Shown: positions 26,428 to 35,284 of the stretch, one piece after another
Layout of the letters: each line of letters opens with the position of its first letter
How positions within the stretch are numbered: position 1 is the first letter of the stretch
Assembly (NCBI GenBank): GCA_030425545.1
Contig: JAUIAC010000013.1
Coordinates: 1-49,088 of the forward strand
Direction: 5' to 3'
Length of the DNA: 49,088 bases
Source of the DNA: a bacterium
Lineage (GTDB): Bacteria; Myxococcota_A; UBA9042
Notes under the pieces: model-generated
What the model was told of the DNA's origin: nothing
The model's database searches: none
The model's input: the letters and a program-made list of their open reading frames with translations, nothing else
Position numbers and translations under genes: made by a program

Positions 26428-27812
26428 GCGCCCTCCCGCCCGGCCCCAAGGGCTCTGCGCTGAGCCAGACGCTGCGCTTCTCGGGCGATCCCTACGGGTT
26501 CTTGAAGTCGGCGCCGCTCGAGATCGGCGACCCCTTCACGTTCACCATGCTCGGCGAGGGCGCCATGGTGCTCTTCAGCCAGCACGAGCACATCCGCCAG
26601 ATCTTCGCCCTGCCGCGCAAGGACCTGCGCAGCGCCAACGAGACCGTGCGCTTTCTGCTCGACGAGCGGAGCATCGTCTTTCTCGAAGGCGAGGAGCACC
26701 GCCACGCGCGCAAGGTGATGTCCACGCCCTTCTCGGGCCGGACGCTGGAGGGCTACGCCCGCTCGATCCACGCCGCGACGGTGCACGAGCTCTCGGGCTT
26801 CGCCGACGACGCGCTGGTGCCCTTGCACGCGGCCTTCCAGCACGTGACCTTCGACGCGCTGCTCGAGGCCATCGTCGGTGTCGAGGAGGCGGGGCGCTTC
26901 GCCGAGCTGCGCGGGCACCTGCTCTCCTATGTCGACGGCGCGCTGACCCCGGCCATGTTCGCCGCCGCCATCACCGTTGGCCCCTGGCTGCAGCGCCACA
27001 CCGCCAAGGCCGTCGCAGCGAAGTCTGCGACCCTGCGCGCCGGCGGCTCCCCCAGCGCCTGGGGGCCGCTCGGCAGCCGAACGTCGACCCTCGCCCGGTG
27101 CGCGGTGCTGCTCCACGAGCTGGTACGAGAGCGACGCGAGAGCGGGGCCCAAGGCGCGTCGGTGCTGGACCGCTTCCTCCAGCGCCCCGGGCCCGACGGG
27201 GAGCCCGTCCCCGACCACGACATCGTGCAGGAGCTGCTCACGCTCTTCGTCGCTGGGCACGACACCACCAGCATCGGCCTGACCTGGGCCATGGTCGCCC
27301 TGCTCGACCACCCGGAGGTCGTCGCGCGCGTCCGCGAGGAGGTCGCGCCCTTCATGGAGCCTGAGCCCGACCTCGCGGGACTGGCGCGCTGCGCCTATCT
27401 CGACGCCGTGGTGTCCGAGTCGCTGCGCTTCTACCCGCCCTCGCCGCTGGTGCCCCGCCGCGCGGTGGTCGACGTGACCATCGGCGGGGTCGAGCTGCCG
27501 GCGGGGACCCGCTTCGGGCCCAACATCATCGGCGCCCACTTCTCGGAGGAGGCCTGGGGAGACCCGCACGTCTTTCGGCCCGAGCGCTTCCTCGACGAGC
27601 ACCCGTCGAGCGCCTTTGTCCCCTTCGGTGGCGGCCATCGAAAGTGCCTGGGCGCCGCGTTCACGCGCTTCGAGATGCGCATCGTGCTCGCCCGGCTGCT
27701 CACCGACTTCGACGTGACGCCCGGGCCCAAGCACAGCCGCGACGCCAGCGTTCACGGCATCCTCATCGGCACCAAGAAGCCCCTGAAGGCGCGGGTGCGG
27801 AGGCGGACATGA
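26424..27812 (+). CDS. Cytochrome P450
   Basis: This 462-residue P450 has all the class hallmarks. The I-helix oxygen-activation motif AGHDTT is at about 277-282, the K-helix ExxR is E332-R335 (ESLRFYPP), and PERF is present. The heme-binding loop FGGGHRKCLG has the axial Cys at about residue 408. The AGHDTT and PERF context resembles class-II-like, CYP4/CYP102-related bacterial P450s rather than CYP101 types. A redox partner is not encoded in the window. There is no membrane anchor. Overlaps with both neighbours (ATGA at 26424 and 27809) show translational coupling. It likely hydroxylates the substrate handled by the diiron protein and SDR; the substrate is unknown, with a lipid, fatty acid or terpenoid possible. 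Confidence 0.95.
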   Translation: MSALPPGPKGSALSQTLRFSGDPYGFLKSAPLEIGDPFTFTMLGEGAMVLFSQHEHIRQIFALPRKDLRSANETVRFLLDERSIVFLEGEEHRHARKVMSTPFSGRTLEGYARSIHAATVHELSGFADDALVPLHAAFQHVTFDALLEAIVGVEEAGRFAELRGHLLSYVDGALTPAMFAAAITVGPWLQRHTAKAVAAKSATLRAGGSPSAWGPLGSRTSTLARCAVLLHELVRERRESGAQGASVLDRFLQRPGPDGEPVPDHDIVQELLTLFVAGHDTTSIGLTWAMVALLDHPEVVARVREEVAPFMEPEPDLAGLARCAYLDAVVSESLRFYPPSPLVPRRAVVDVTIGGVELPAGTRFGPNIIGAHFSEEAWGDPHVFRPERFLDEHPSSAFVPFGGGHRKCLGAAFTRFEMRIVLARLLTDFDVTPGPKHSRDASVHGILIGTKKPLKARVRRRT

Positions 27813-28384
27813 GCCGGTCGAAGACCGCGCTGCTGGCCGGGTTCACCTGGTCCGGCGGCACCTGGGTCGGCGAGCTGCGGGCGCCGCCGGTCGACATCGC
27901 GGCGCCGCCCGAGCGGGTGTGGGACGTGCTGGTCGACTTCGCCGCGTATCCCGACTGGAACCCCTTCAACCGGGGGCTGACCTGCGCAGGGGAGCTGGGC
28001 GACCCGGTGGTGCTCGACGTCGCCTGGGCGCCCTACGGCGACACGCTCAAGCCCACCGAGCTCACCATCACCGAGCGGCTCACCGTCTGGGAGCCCGGTC
28101 GCTGCCTGGCCTACGGCGAGCGCTACGGCCCCTTCCACGAGACCGAGCGCCGCCACCTGCTGACAGCCACCGCGACCGGCACGCGCTACGAGACCTGGGA
28201 GGCGTGGCACGGCTGGCTCACGCCCCTGGTGAGCCGCGTGTACGGCGAGCGCATCTTGGCCGGCTTCATCGCTGGGGGGCACGCGCTCCGAGACCGCGTG
28301 GAGGCTCAGACAGAGGTCGTGAGATCTCCGACCACCCGCGAAGAGGCTGAGATCCTTGGCTCAAAGACGGCGTCTGCGCCCTGA
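27809..28384 (+). CDS. SRPBCC (START-like) ligand-binding protein
   Basis: This 191-residue protein has the SRPBCC/polyketide-cyclase-like fold signature. It reads VDIAAPPERVWDVLVDFAAY followed by PDWNPFNRG near the N-terminus, alternating strands in the middle (TELTITERLTVWEPGRCLAY), and an amphipathic C-terminal helix. Such proteins form a hydrophobic pocket for lipids, sterols or polyketides and act as binding proteins or cyclases. The start overlaps the P450 stop (ATGA), making it the fourth gene of the diiron-SDR-P450 operon. It may present or shape the hydrophobic substrate. The C-terminal tail after about residue 165 is polar and probably disordered. No terminator is visible in the 93 bp before the next gene. 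Confidence 0.82.
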   Translation: MSRSKTALLAGFTWSGGTWVGELRAPPVDIAAPPERVWDVLVDFAAYPDWNPFNRGLTCAGELGDPVVLDVAWAPYGDTLKPTELTITERLTVWEPGRCLAYGERYGPFHETERRHLLTATATGTRYETWEAWHGWLTPLVSRVYGERILAGFIAGGHALRDRVEAQTEVVRSPTTREEAEILGSKTASAP

Positions 28385-28477
28385 TTCAGGGGCTGCGCCG
28401 ACCGTGCTCGCTCGCCGCCGTGTCCTGAACATGGTTCAATAGCGCGCTCACGGACGGAGCACGGGCGGAGCACAGGG

Positions 28478-29530
28478 ATGACGGACCCACACCACCAGCC
28501 TGCGCGCCACCGGAGGCCCCTCGCGGCCGCGCTTCTGGCGACCCTGGTGGTGGCTTGCGCTGCGCAGCCCGACACAGAGCGCGACGCGGACGGGGCGGCC
28601 GACGCGCCGACGGCGGGCGCTCCGGCCGACCTGGCCCCGACGCCGACCACACGTGACTTCCTCGTGACCTCCATCTGGTTCGACGTCCCGGAGGGCATCG
28701 CGGCGCAGCCGGAGACCGTGGCCAACCCCTGCGGGTTGAAGAAAGGCACGGACAACTCCACTTACCAGCCGCTGCAGCTGGCCGGGCTGCGGGTCGACGG
28801 CTTCGACCTGGACGGCGCCGACTCGCAGGGCGGCGGCCCCTGCCCCCACAGCGACTACCTCAGCCCCGCGGGTGTGCCCGGCGTCGACTACGGCTTCCTG
28901 CACGTCATGGACATGATCCGCCCCGCCCGCCCCGGGCAGACCATCGAGGTCGTGCTGCGCTCGGCGCCGTCGCAAGGTCTGGTCCGCATCGGCATCCGCA
29001 TGAGCGGCGTGGACGACCTGGAGAACGACGACGCGGTCGAGGTCCGCATCGTCACCACCGCGGAGGCGCCGCTCAAGGGCGCCAACGGCGAGATCCTCGC
29101 CGGCAGCTCGGTCGCGGTCGACCCTGATCCCGCGTTTCGCTCCACGCTGCCCGGGCGCATCGTCGACGGCGTGCTCCACGCGGGGCCCGGGGACGTCACC
29201 ATGGGCAAGATTAACCTGCTGGTGGCCCAGGACCGCGTCATCGCGCTCAAAGACGTGCGCGTCCGCGCCACCCTCGAGCCCCTGGCGACGGGCGGTCTCG
29301 CGGTCGACGCCCGCATCGCCGGGTGGTGGCAGCGGGACTCCATGGTCGAGGCCATCGGCAAGGCGATCCTGACCATCGGGGCCAACCCCGGGGAGCTGAA
29401 GTGCGTGCTCGACAAGCACGCCGACCACAGCCTCGACGGCGCCACCTGCGACGCCATGTCCACCATGCTGCGGGCGCGGGCCGTGTCCGGCTTCATCACG
29501 GGCCTGCCCGACACGTCGGGAGCACCATGA
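28478..29530 (+). CDS. Lipoprotein of unknown function preceding a DUF1592/DUF1552 pair
   Basis: This 350-residue exported lipoprotein has a basic n-region (HQPARHRRP), a hydrophobic segment and the lipobox VVAC at about residue 27. An Asp/Ala-rich linker follows. The mature part contains four or more Cys that may form disulfides (NPCGLKKG, GGPCPHSD, ELKCVLDKH, GATCDAM) and a mainly beta region (FLVTSIWFDVPEG, then KDVRVRATLEPLATGG). I recognise no family. The stop overlaps the start of the DUF1592-type gene (ATGA), and that gene overlaps the DUF1552 gene, so the three are one translational unit. The mature domain may be a partner of the two DUF proteins on the cell surface. Confidence 0.82.
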   Translation: MTDPHHQPARHRRPLAAALLATLVVACAAQPDTERDADGAADAPTAGAPADLAPTPTTRDFLVTSIWFDVPEGIAAQPETVANPCGLKKGTDNSTYQPLQLAGLRVDGFDLDGADSQGGGPCPHSDYLSPAGVPGVDYGFLHVMDMIRPARPGQTIEVVLRSAPSQGLVRIGIRMSGVDDLENDDAVEVRIVTTAEAPLKGANGEILAGSSVAVDPDPAFRSTLPGRIVDGVLHAGPGDVTMGKINLLVAQDRVIALKDVRVRATLEPLATGGLAVDARIAGWWQRDSMVEAIGKAILTIGANPGELKCVLDKHADHSLDGATCDAMSTMLRARAVSGFITGLPDTSGAP

Positions 29531-31263
29531 CTCGGCGCACCACCCAGGGGCGCGCGGGCGTCTCCCAAGCGGGTGTTGGCCTGCGCGCGCTGGCGCTCGT
29601 GACCCTCGCCGCAGTCGCGGCCTGCGGTGAGCGCCCCACGGGCGCAGAGGTCGACGCGCCGCTCGGCCCGGCGGTGACGGTGCGGGACTTCGCGCCGGGC
29701 CCGGTGGCCATGCGTCGGCTGACGCGCGCGCAGTACGTGGCCACCCTGCGGGGGGTGTTCGGCCAGGACCTCGAGGTGCTGCCCCCCACCGAGGTGGACG
29801 TGGTGGTCGAGGGCCTGCTCACGGTGGGCGCCACGGTCGCCTCGGTCACGCCGGCCGGCATGGAGGGCTACCTGCGCACGGCGCGGCAGGTGGCCGCGGC
29901 GGTGTTGGCGCCGGGCCGCCGGGCGGAGGTGGCCGGGTGCGAGCCGGCGGACGCGTCCGAGCCCGACGACGCCTGCGCCGGCACCTTCGTGGCGGCCGTG
30001 GCGCCGCTGCTGCTGCGGCGCGCCCTCTTGCCGGGCGAGGCGGCGAGCTTCGTCACCCGCGCGCGCGGCGCGACCGAGACGCTCAACGACTTCTGGGCGG
30101 GGCTCGAGGCGGTGTTGGTGGGGTGGCTGATCAGCCCCGAGTTCCTCTTCATCCAAGAGCGCGCCGAGTCCGCGGCGGGCGCCGTCTCTGCGGCAGGCGT
30201 GCGGCTGACGCCGACGTCACTGGCGTCGCGGCTGAGCTACTTCTTCTGGGGACGGGGCCCCGACGCCGCGCTGCTCGACGCCGCGGCCGACGGCAGCCTG
30301 GCGACGCCCGAGGGCTACGCCGCGCAGGTCGACCGCCTCGTGGCCGACTCGACCCAGCTCGAGCGGGGCGTCCGCGCCCTGTTCACCGACCTGCTCGGGC
30401 TGAGCGAGCTGCCGGCTGTCGACAAGGACCACACGCTCTTTCCCGCGTTCACCGCGGCCGCGCTCGAAGACGCCCAGGAGCAGACGTTGCGCACCGTCGT
30501 GGACCACCTGCTGGTGCGGCGCGGCGACTACCGGGACCTCTTCACCACGCGCCACACCTTCATGACGCGGAACCTGGGCCCCATCTACGACGTGCCCGTG
30601 GCCAAGGACTGGCAACCCTTCACCTTTCCCGAAGGCGGCGCCCGGGCCGGCCTGCTGAGTCAGGTCAGCTTCCTGGCGCTCAACGCCCGCGCCGTGCGCT
30701 CGTCGCCGGTGCTCCGCGGCGTCTTCGTGCTCGACCGGCTGCTCTGCATCAAGATCCCGCCGCCGCCGCCCGACGTCAGCTTCGACAGCGTCGCGACGGG
30801 CGGCAACAACGCCCCGACGGCGCGGGAGCGGCTGGCGCAGCACCGGGTCAACCCGAGCTGCAGCGGCTGCCACAAGGTCATGGACAACATCGGCCTCGCG
30901 CTGGAGAACTTCGACGCCATCGGCCGCTTCCGCACCACGGAGTCGGGCGCGCCCATCGACACCAGCGGGGAGCTCATGGGCGCGAGCTTCGTCGACGTGC
31001 GTGGCTTTCACCTCGCGCTGCGCAACGACCCCAACCTGCCCAAGTGCATGGTGCAGAAGCTCTTCATGCACAGCGTCGGCCGGGAGATCGTCGGGGCGGA
31101 GGTGCCCCTGATCAACGCCCTCAACGCCGACTTCGAGCGGGCCGGCTATGACCTGGTCGCGCTGATGCGGAACATCGCCCTCAGCCACGGATTCCAAGCG
31201 ACGGCGGGGCCCAGGCAGCGCGACACGGACCGGGCGACGACCGGCGGGGGGAAGGGCCCATGA
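29527..31263 (+). CDS. DUF1592/DUF1588-type lipoprotein with CxxCH motif
   Basis: This 578-residue protein belongs to the large exported family (DUF1587/1595/1592/1588/1585 modules) common in Planctomycetes and Myxococcota, whose function is not known. It starts with a lipoprotein signal (lipobox VAAC). The opening module is RRLTRAQYVATLRGVFG, and the DUF1592 part contains SRLSYFFWGRGPDAALLDAA. The DUF1588/1585 part contains NPSCSGCHKVMDNIGLALENFD near residue 442, then GREI toward the end. CSGCH (445-449) is a typical c-type heme or cytochrome-like site, so a redox role outside the cytoplasm is possible. The start overlaps the upstream lipoprotein gene and the stop overlaps the DUF1552 gene (ATGA at 31260). 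Confidence 0.9.
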   Translation: MTRRTTQGRAGVSQAGVGLRALALVTLAAVAACGERPTGAEVDAPLGPAVTVRDFAPGPVAMRRLTRAQYVATLRGVFGQDLEVLPPTEVDVVVEGLLTVGATVASVTPAGMEGYLRTARQVAAAVLAPGRRAEVAGCEPADASEPDDACAGTFVAAVAPLLLRRALLPGEAASFVTRARGATETLNDFWAGLEAVLVGWLISPEFLFIQERAESAAGAVSAAGVRLTPTSLASRLSYFFWGRGPDAALLDAAADGSLATPEGYAAQVDRLVADSTQLERGVRALFTDLLGLSELPAVDKDHTLFPAFTAAALEDAQEQTLRTVVDHLLVRRGDYRDLFTTRHTFMTRNLGPIYDVPVAKDWQPFTFPEGGARAGLLSQVSFLALNARAVRSSPVLRGVFVLDRLLCIKIPPPPPDVSFDSVATGGNNAPTARERLAQHRVNPSCSGCHKVMDNIGLALENFDAIGRFRTTESGAPIDTSGELMGASFVDVRGFHLALRNDPNLPKCMVQKLFMHSVGREIVGAEVPLINALNADFERAGYDLVALMRNIALSHGFQATAGPRQRDTDRATTGGGKGP

Positions 31264-32588
31264 GCTGGACCCGACGACGGCTGCTCAAGGGCATGTTGGG
31301 GGGCGCCGCGGTGACGGTGGCCCTGCCCCTCTTCGACGCGCTCTTCGACGGCAACGGGGAGGTGCTGGCGCAGGACGGCAAGGCGCCGACGCGCTTCGGT
31401 ACCTGGTTTTGGGGATGCGGCGTCAACCCCAAGCGCTGGGTCCCGGCCAAAGAGGGCGCGGGCTACGACCTGCCGGTGGAGCTGGCCTTGGGTGTCCAGG
31501 GCTTCGCCGACAAGGTCAGCGTGCTGACGGGCTTCGACACGCCGCTCAACAGCCGCAACAACTTCCCGCACTACTCGCCGCCCATGGTCACGCTCACGGG
31601 TGACGCGCCGGTGAACGACCACCACGTCCCCCGCGCCACCTTCGACCAGGAGATCGCGGCGGTGCTGAGCGCCAACGCCCGCTTTCGCACCCTCGACGTC
31701 AACGCAGAGGGGGGCAAGAGCTCCTGGAGCGCGGCCGGCACGGGCGCGACGACCCCGACCATGGGCTCGCCGCTCGAGCTCTACCAACGTGTGTTCGGCG
31801 AGGGCTTCCAGGTGGGGAGCGAGGGCTTCGTGCCCGATCCGAAGGTGATGGTGCGCAAGAGCGTGCTCTCCGCCGTGATGGAGGACAGCAAGCGGCTCAA
31901 GTCCGAGCTCGGCAGCCACGACCAGCACCGGCTCGAGCAGTACTTCACCGCGGTCCGGCAGCTCGAGAAGCAGCTCGACCTGATGCTCAGCGCCCCGCCC
32001 GACCTGGCCGCCTGCGCCCAGCCGCCGTCGACGAGCAAGGGCAAGCCCTCGCTGCTGGTGTCCCAGGTGGTGGCCAACCACAAGCTGCTCACGGACCTGC
32101 TGGTGCTCGCGCTGGCGTGCGATCAGACGCGCGTCTTCAACATGACCCTGTGGCGGCTCTTCTCCGACGTGCGCTACCCCGGCGAGCAGGTCGGCTACCA
32201 CGCGCTCACCCACGACGAGGCTGTGGATCCGAAGCTGGGCTACCAGCCCCTGAGCCAGCGCTTCTTGCAGGAGGCCATGGGCTGCTGGCGCTACCTGCTC
32301 ACGTCATTGGACGAGATCGACGAGGGCGACGGGACCCTGCTCGACCACATCGCCGTGTTCGCCCACTCCGGGACCGAGTTCCCCAAGGAGCACGGCACCC
32401 AGAACCTGCCGATGATGGTGGCCGGCTCAGCCTCGGGGGCGCTCAAGACCGGGCTGCACGTCCGCGGCGGCGCGTCGTCGACGGCGCGCGTGGCGTTGAC
32501 GCTGCAGCAGGCCATGGGGGTGCCCGTGAGCGGCTGGGGCGTGGGCGACAACCAGACCAGCTCGCCGGTGGTCGAGCTCTTGGCGTAG
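31260..32588 (+). CDS. DUF1552 exported protein
   Basis: This 442-residue protein has a Tat-type signal (WTRRRLLKGMLGGAAVTVALP) and matches the DUF1552 family in its conserved openings (RFGTWFWGCGVNPKRW, then KVSVLTGFDT and HYSPPMVTLTGD). In the C-terminal part it has GTLLDHIAVFAHSGTEFPKEHGTQNLPMM-type sequence. Residues such as H in FPHYSPP and in NDHHVPRATFDQ could bind metal. The family is nearly always paired with DUF1592-type proteins, and a sulfatase/phosphatase-like fold has been suggested for it, but no activity is established. Tat export implies folding or cofactor insertion in the cytoplasm. The start overlaps the upstream gene. It converges on the FAD oxidoreductase gene with 40 bp between stops. 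Confidence 0.9.
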   Translation: MSWTRRRLLKGMLGGAAVTVALPLFDALFDGNGEVLAQDGKAPTRFGTWFWGCGVNPKRWVPAKEGAGYDLPVELALGVQGFADKVSVLTGFDTPLNSRNNFPHYSPPMVTLTGDAPVNDHHVPRATFDQEIAAVLSANARFRTLDVNAEGGKSSWSAAGTGATTPTMGSPLELYQRVFGEGFQVGSEGFVPDPKVMVRKSVLSAVMEDSKRLKSELGSHDQHRLEQYFTAVRQLEKQLDLMLSAPPDLAACAQPPSTSKGKPSLLVSQVVANHKLLTDLLVLALACDQTRVFNMTLWRLFSDVRYPGEQVGYHALTHDEAVDPKLGYQPLSQRFLQEAMGCWRYLLTSLDEIDEGDGTLLDHIAVFAHSGTEFPKEHGTQNLPMMVAGSASGALKTGLHVRGGASSTARVALTLQQAMGVPVSGWGVGDNQTSSPVVELLA

Positions 32589-32628
32589 TCGGACCCTCCC
32601 GTCCCGGCGAGGGCTCCGTGGCGGCGCC

Positions 32629-34236
32629 CTACCCCTTCGGCAGCTTGCGCAGGAAGTTCATCGCCGCGAGCGGTTCGGCCGCCACCGCCGCCATCATGCC
32701 GCCCATCATCGCGCCGATGACGCCGACGCTGGTGATCTCTCCGCCGCCGAAGTAGAGGCCAGGGATCGGGCTCTGGGGCCGCAGCGCGTCCACGGCGAAG
32801 CGCTCGGGCGTCGGCTCGATGCCGTAGATGGAGCCGTGCATCGGCCGGCAGAAGTGGTCCGTCGACAGCGGCGTCGACAGCTCGACGTAGTCCACCATGT
32901 CGCGCAGCTCGGGCATGTGACCCAGCAGCTGCTCGAGCAGCACGTGCTGCATCTTGGCCTTGAAGGCGTCGTAGTCCTCGCCGCGCTTGCGCCAGGTGCT
33001 GTCGCGCCAGGGCTCGAAGGTCTCCCAAGGCACAAAGGTGACCACCTCGCCCGTGTGGCGCACGTCGGGGCCGGGGTCGTGGTTCGGGTCTTTCAGCGAG
33101 GGAAAGCTGCAGTAGAGGATGTCGGCGGTGCCCAGGTCCTCGGCGTTGGAGACGTCCCAGGCGTCGAAGTCGAGGCTCCACGTGTCGTAGAACCACTTGT
33201 TGGCGGAGCCGGCCCCGGCCTTGCGGATGTCGCCCTTGAAGCCGATGTACAGGCACACATGGGCGGAGGCCGGGCGCAGCTTGGCGACGTCCTTCGCCCA
33301 GGGCTGCTCGCGGATGGCCTGCGGCAGCAGGCGCCGCACGGTGGACTGCACCCCGGCGCAGCTGACGATCTGCTTGGCGCTGAAGGTGCGCCCGTCCTTG
33401 AGCGCCACGCCGGTGGCCTTCTTGCCGGTGAGGGTGATCTCCTCGACGTCGGCCATGGTCACGGTCCAGCCGCCCGCGTCGGACACGGTCTGCAGCAGGT
33501 GCTCGGCGATGGCCCCGGAGCCGTCGACCGGGTAGTAGCCGCCGTACCAGAAGTGCTTGACCACCAGCGCCTGCATCACCCACGACGAGCGCTTGGGGAT
33601 GGAGCCGTAGTAGCCCCACTGCGCCGCGAAGACCATGCGCAGCTTGGGGTTGTCGGTCAGCGCGCTGATGACCTCGAGCGTGGTCTGGCTGAAGTCGAGC
33701 TCGTCGCCCTTGCCGATGAAGCCCGAGAGCAGGCTCAGCTTCCGCGGCAGCGAGCGGCGCATGTAGTAGCTCTGCATCGCGCGGCAGGTGTGGCGGACCT
33801 TGGCGATGTAGGCGTCGATGGCCTCCTCTTCGTCGGGGAACGCGGCCACCAGGTTGGCGCGGAACTTGTCCCGCGTGTCGGGGAAGTCGATGCGCAGCCC
33901 CTCGGGGAAGACGAACTCGTCATAGGTCTCGCCCAGCGACGCCCACTTGAGCTTGCCGTCGGTCAGGGCGTGCAGGATCTTGCCCGGCTGACTCCGGGTC
34001 GTGACCTCGCCCACCGCGTGGACGCCGACGTCCCACAGGTAGCCCTTGCGCTTGAAGGTGTGGGTGAAGCCGCCCGGCACGTAGTGCTGCTCGAGCACTA
34101 GCACCTTCTTGCCGAGCTTGGCGAGCAGGGCTGCGGCGGTCATGCCGCCCATGCCTGAGCCGATGACGATGACGTCGTACTGAGCGCCCTCAGGCGCGCG
34201 GCGACTCCACGGTAGGGCGCGTCGTTGGCTGGGCAT
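32629..34236 (-). CDS. Phytoene desaturase/CrtISO/RetSat-like FAD oxidoreductase
   Basis: This 535-residue flavoprotein has the dinucleotide-binding motif VIVIGSGMGGMTAAALLAKL near residue 21. The family context continues with VLVLEQHYVPGGFTHTFKRKG and WDVGVHAVGE, and the end motif is GLYFGGGEITSVGVIGAMMGG. This is the carotenoid isomerase, retinol saturase and phytoene desaturase superfamily, which saturates, desaturates or isomerises polyene chains using FAD. The true substrate is not determined by sequence. I took the ATG at 34236, which has AAGGAG about 7 bases upstream. The frame is open to 34380, but that part is low-complexity. It is divergent from the exported protein gene at 34461, with 224 bp between. 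No other carotenoid gene is in the window. Confidence 0.88.
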   Translation of the reverse strand: MPSQRRALPWSRRAPEGAQYDVIVIGSGMGGMTAAALLAKLGKKVLVLEQHYVPGGFTHTFKRKGYLWDVGVHAVGEVTTRSQPGKILHALTDGKLKWASLGETYDEFVFPEGLRIDFPDTRDKFRANLVAAFPDEEEAIDAYIAKVRHTCRAMQSYYMRRSLPRKLSLLSGFIGKGDELDFSQTTLEVISALTDNPKLRMVFAAQWGYYGSIPKRSSWVMQALVVKHFWYGGYYPVDGSGAIAEHLLQTVSDAGGWTVTMADVEEITLTGKKATGVALKDGRTFSAKQIVSCAGVQSTVRRLLPQAIREQPWAKDVAKLRPASAHVCLYIGFKGDIRKAGAGSANKWFYDTWSLDFDAWDVSNAEDLGTADILYCSFPSLKDPNHDPGPDVRHTGEVVTFVPWETFEPWRDSTWRKRGEDYDAFKAKMQHVLLEQLLGHMPELRDMVDYVELSTPLSTDHFCRPMHGSIYGIEPTPERFAVDALRPQSPIPGLYFGGGEITSVGVIGAMMGGMMAAVAAEPLAAMNFLRKLPKG

Positions 34237-34460
34237 GGGGAGCTCCTTGCGGCGGGCTGATGCGGCCAGGGTTGTAGCGCACAGGGCCGGGGTTGTCGTG
34301 GGCGTCGTCGCTGGGGTCGCCGTGGACACGCCGTGGACTCGTCTCGGCCGCGCGGTGGAGCGTTGGCCGTGGACGCTCACCCTCGCCTTCCGGCATGGTA
34401 GCGGCCCAGCGGCAGAGCGCCGCGACCCTTCGACTGGACCACTTCGCCATGGAGCCGCCC

Positions 34461-35198
34461 ATGTCCTCGACCCCGACCGCTCTCCGCCGCCCTGCGTCGG
34501 CCCTCCGACCGCTGCGCACGCCGCTGGGCGTCGCGCTCGCCACCCTGCTCGGGCTCACCCTGGTCCTCGCCGCGACCGCGCCGGAGGCCCGCGCCCGTGG
34601 GGCCCGCGGCGTGAAGAAGCTGGCGATGAAGCGCTTCGACTGCGGCGCGCGCGAGGTCAAGGTGCTGGGCACGGCCAAGGCGCCCGGCAAGGGTGGCGCG
34701 GCCCTGGTGCGCTTGCAGAACAGCGACGTGCCGGTGTGTCAGCTGCTGATCCTCGACGGCCCGCCGCGCCGGGCCAAGAGCGTGGTGCGCGCCGTGCGGC
34801 TGCCGGTGTGCGCGGCCTATGACAAGGAGGCGCGCCAGGCCAAGCTCGACGTGGTGCCCTTCACCAGCCGGGTCAGCGCCTACCGCGTCAGCGTCTTCAG
34901 CAAGCGCATGGACGCCATCGCCAAGGGCGTCGAGAAGCGCCGCTTCTGGGGGCTCTACGCCGACATGGGCACGGGGGTTGGCGCCGTCTTCGAGCGCACG
35001 TCGACCTCGTTCAAGAGCCAGGTGAACAAGGCGATCAACCAGAGCGAGGTCTGCGAGGCGCCGACGTTCTCGGTGGCCGACAAGCCGACCAAGCTGAGCG
35101 TCCAGTGCGTCAGCGAGACCATGCTCGGCGGGGCGGCCACACGAAAGCGTACGACCGTGAACTACACGTGGAGCGGCACGCGTTTCTCGCTGCACTGA
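34461..35198 (+). CDS. Exported protein of unknown function
   Basis: This 245-residue protein has a signal peptide (MSSTPTALRRPASALRPLRT, then a long hydrophobic core ending in a likely ARA cleavage site near residue 37). The mature part is basic, with several conserved-looking Cys (RFDCGAREV, VCQLLILDG, LPVCAAYDK, SEVCEAPTF and SVQCVSETM). I recognise no family. I preferred the ATG at 34461 because GGAG lies 9 bases upstream; an ATG at 34449 in the same frame is possible. It is followed by a separate gene at 35285 on the same strand. Periplasmic location is likely. Confidence 0.72.
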   Translation: MSSTPTALRRPASALRPLRTPLGVALATLLGLTLVLAATAPEARARGARGVKKLAMKRFDCGAREVKVLGTAKAPGKGGAALVRLQNSDVPVCQLLILDGPPRRAKSVVRAVRLPVCAAYDKEARQAKLDVVPFTSRVSAYRVSVFSKRMDAIAKGVEKRRFWGLYADMGTGVGAVFERTSTSFKSQVNKAINQSEVCEAPTFSVADKPTKLSVQCVSETMLGGAATRKRTTVNYTWSGTRFSLH

Positions 35199-35284
35199 GC
35201 GGCACGCGTCTCGCGGCCAGGGGCTGCGCCTGAGCGCGCGGGCTATGGCATAGTGCGCCCGACTTCAACCCGACGTCGGGGGGC

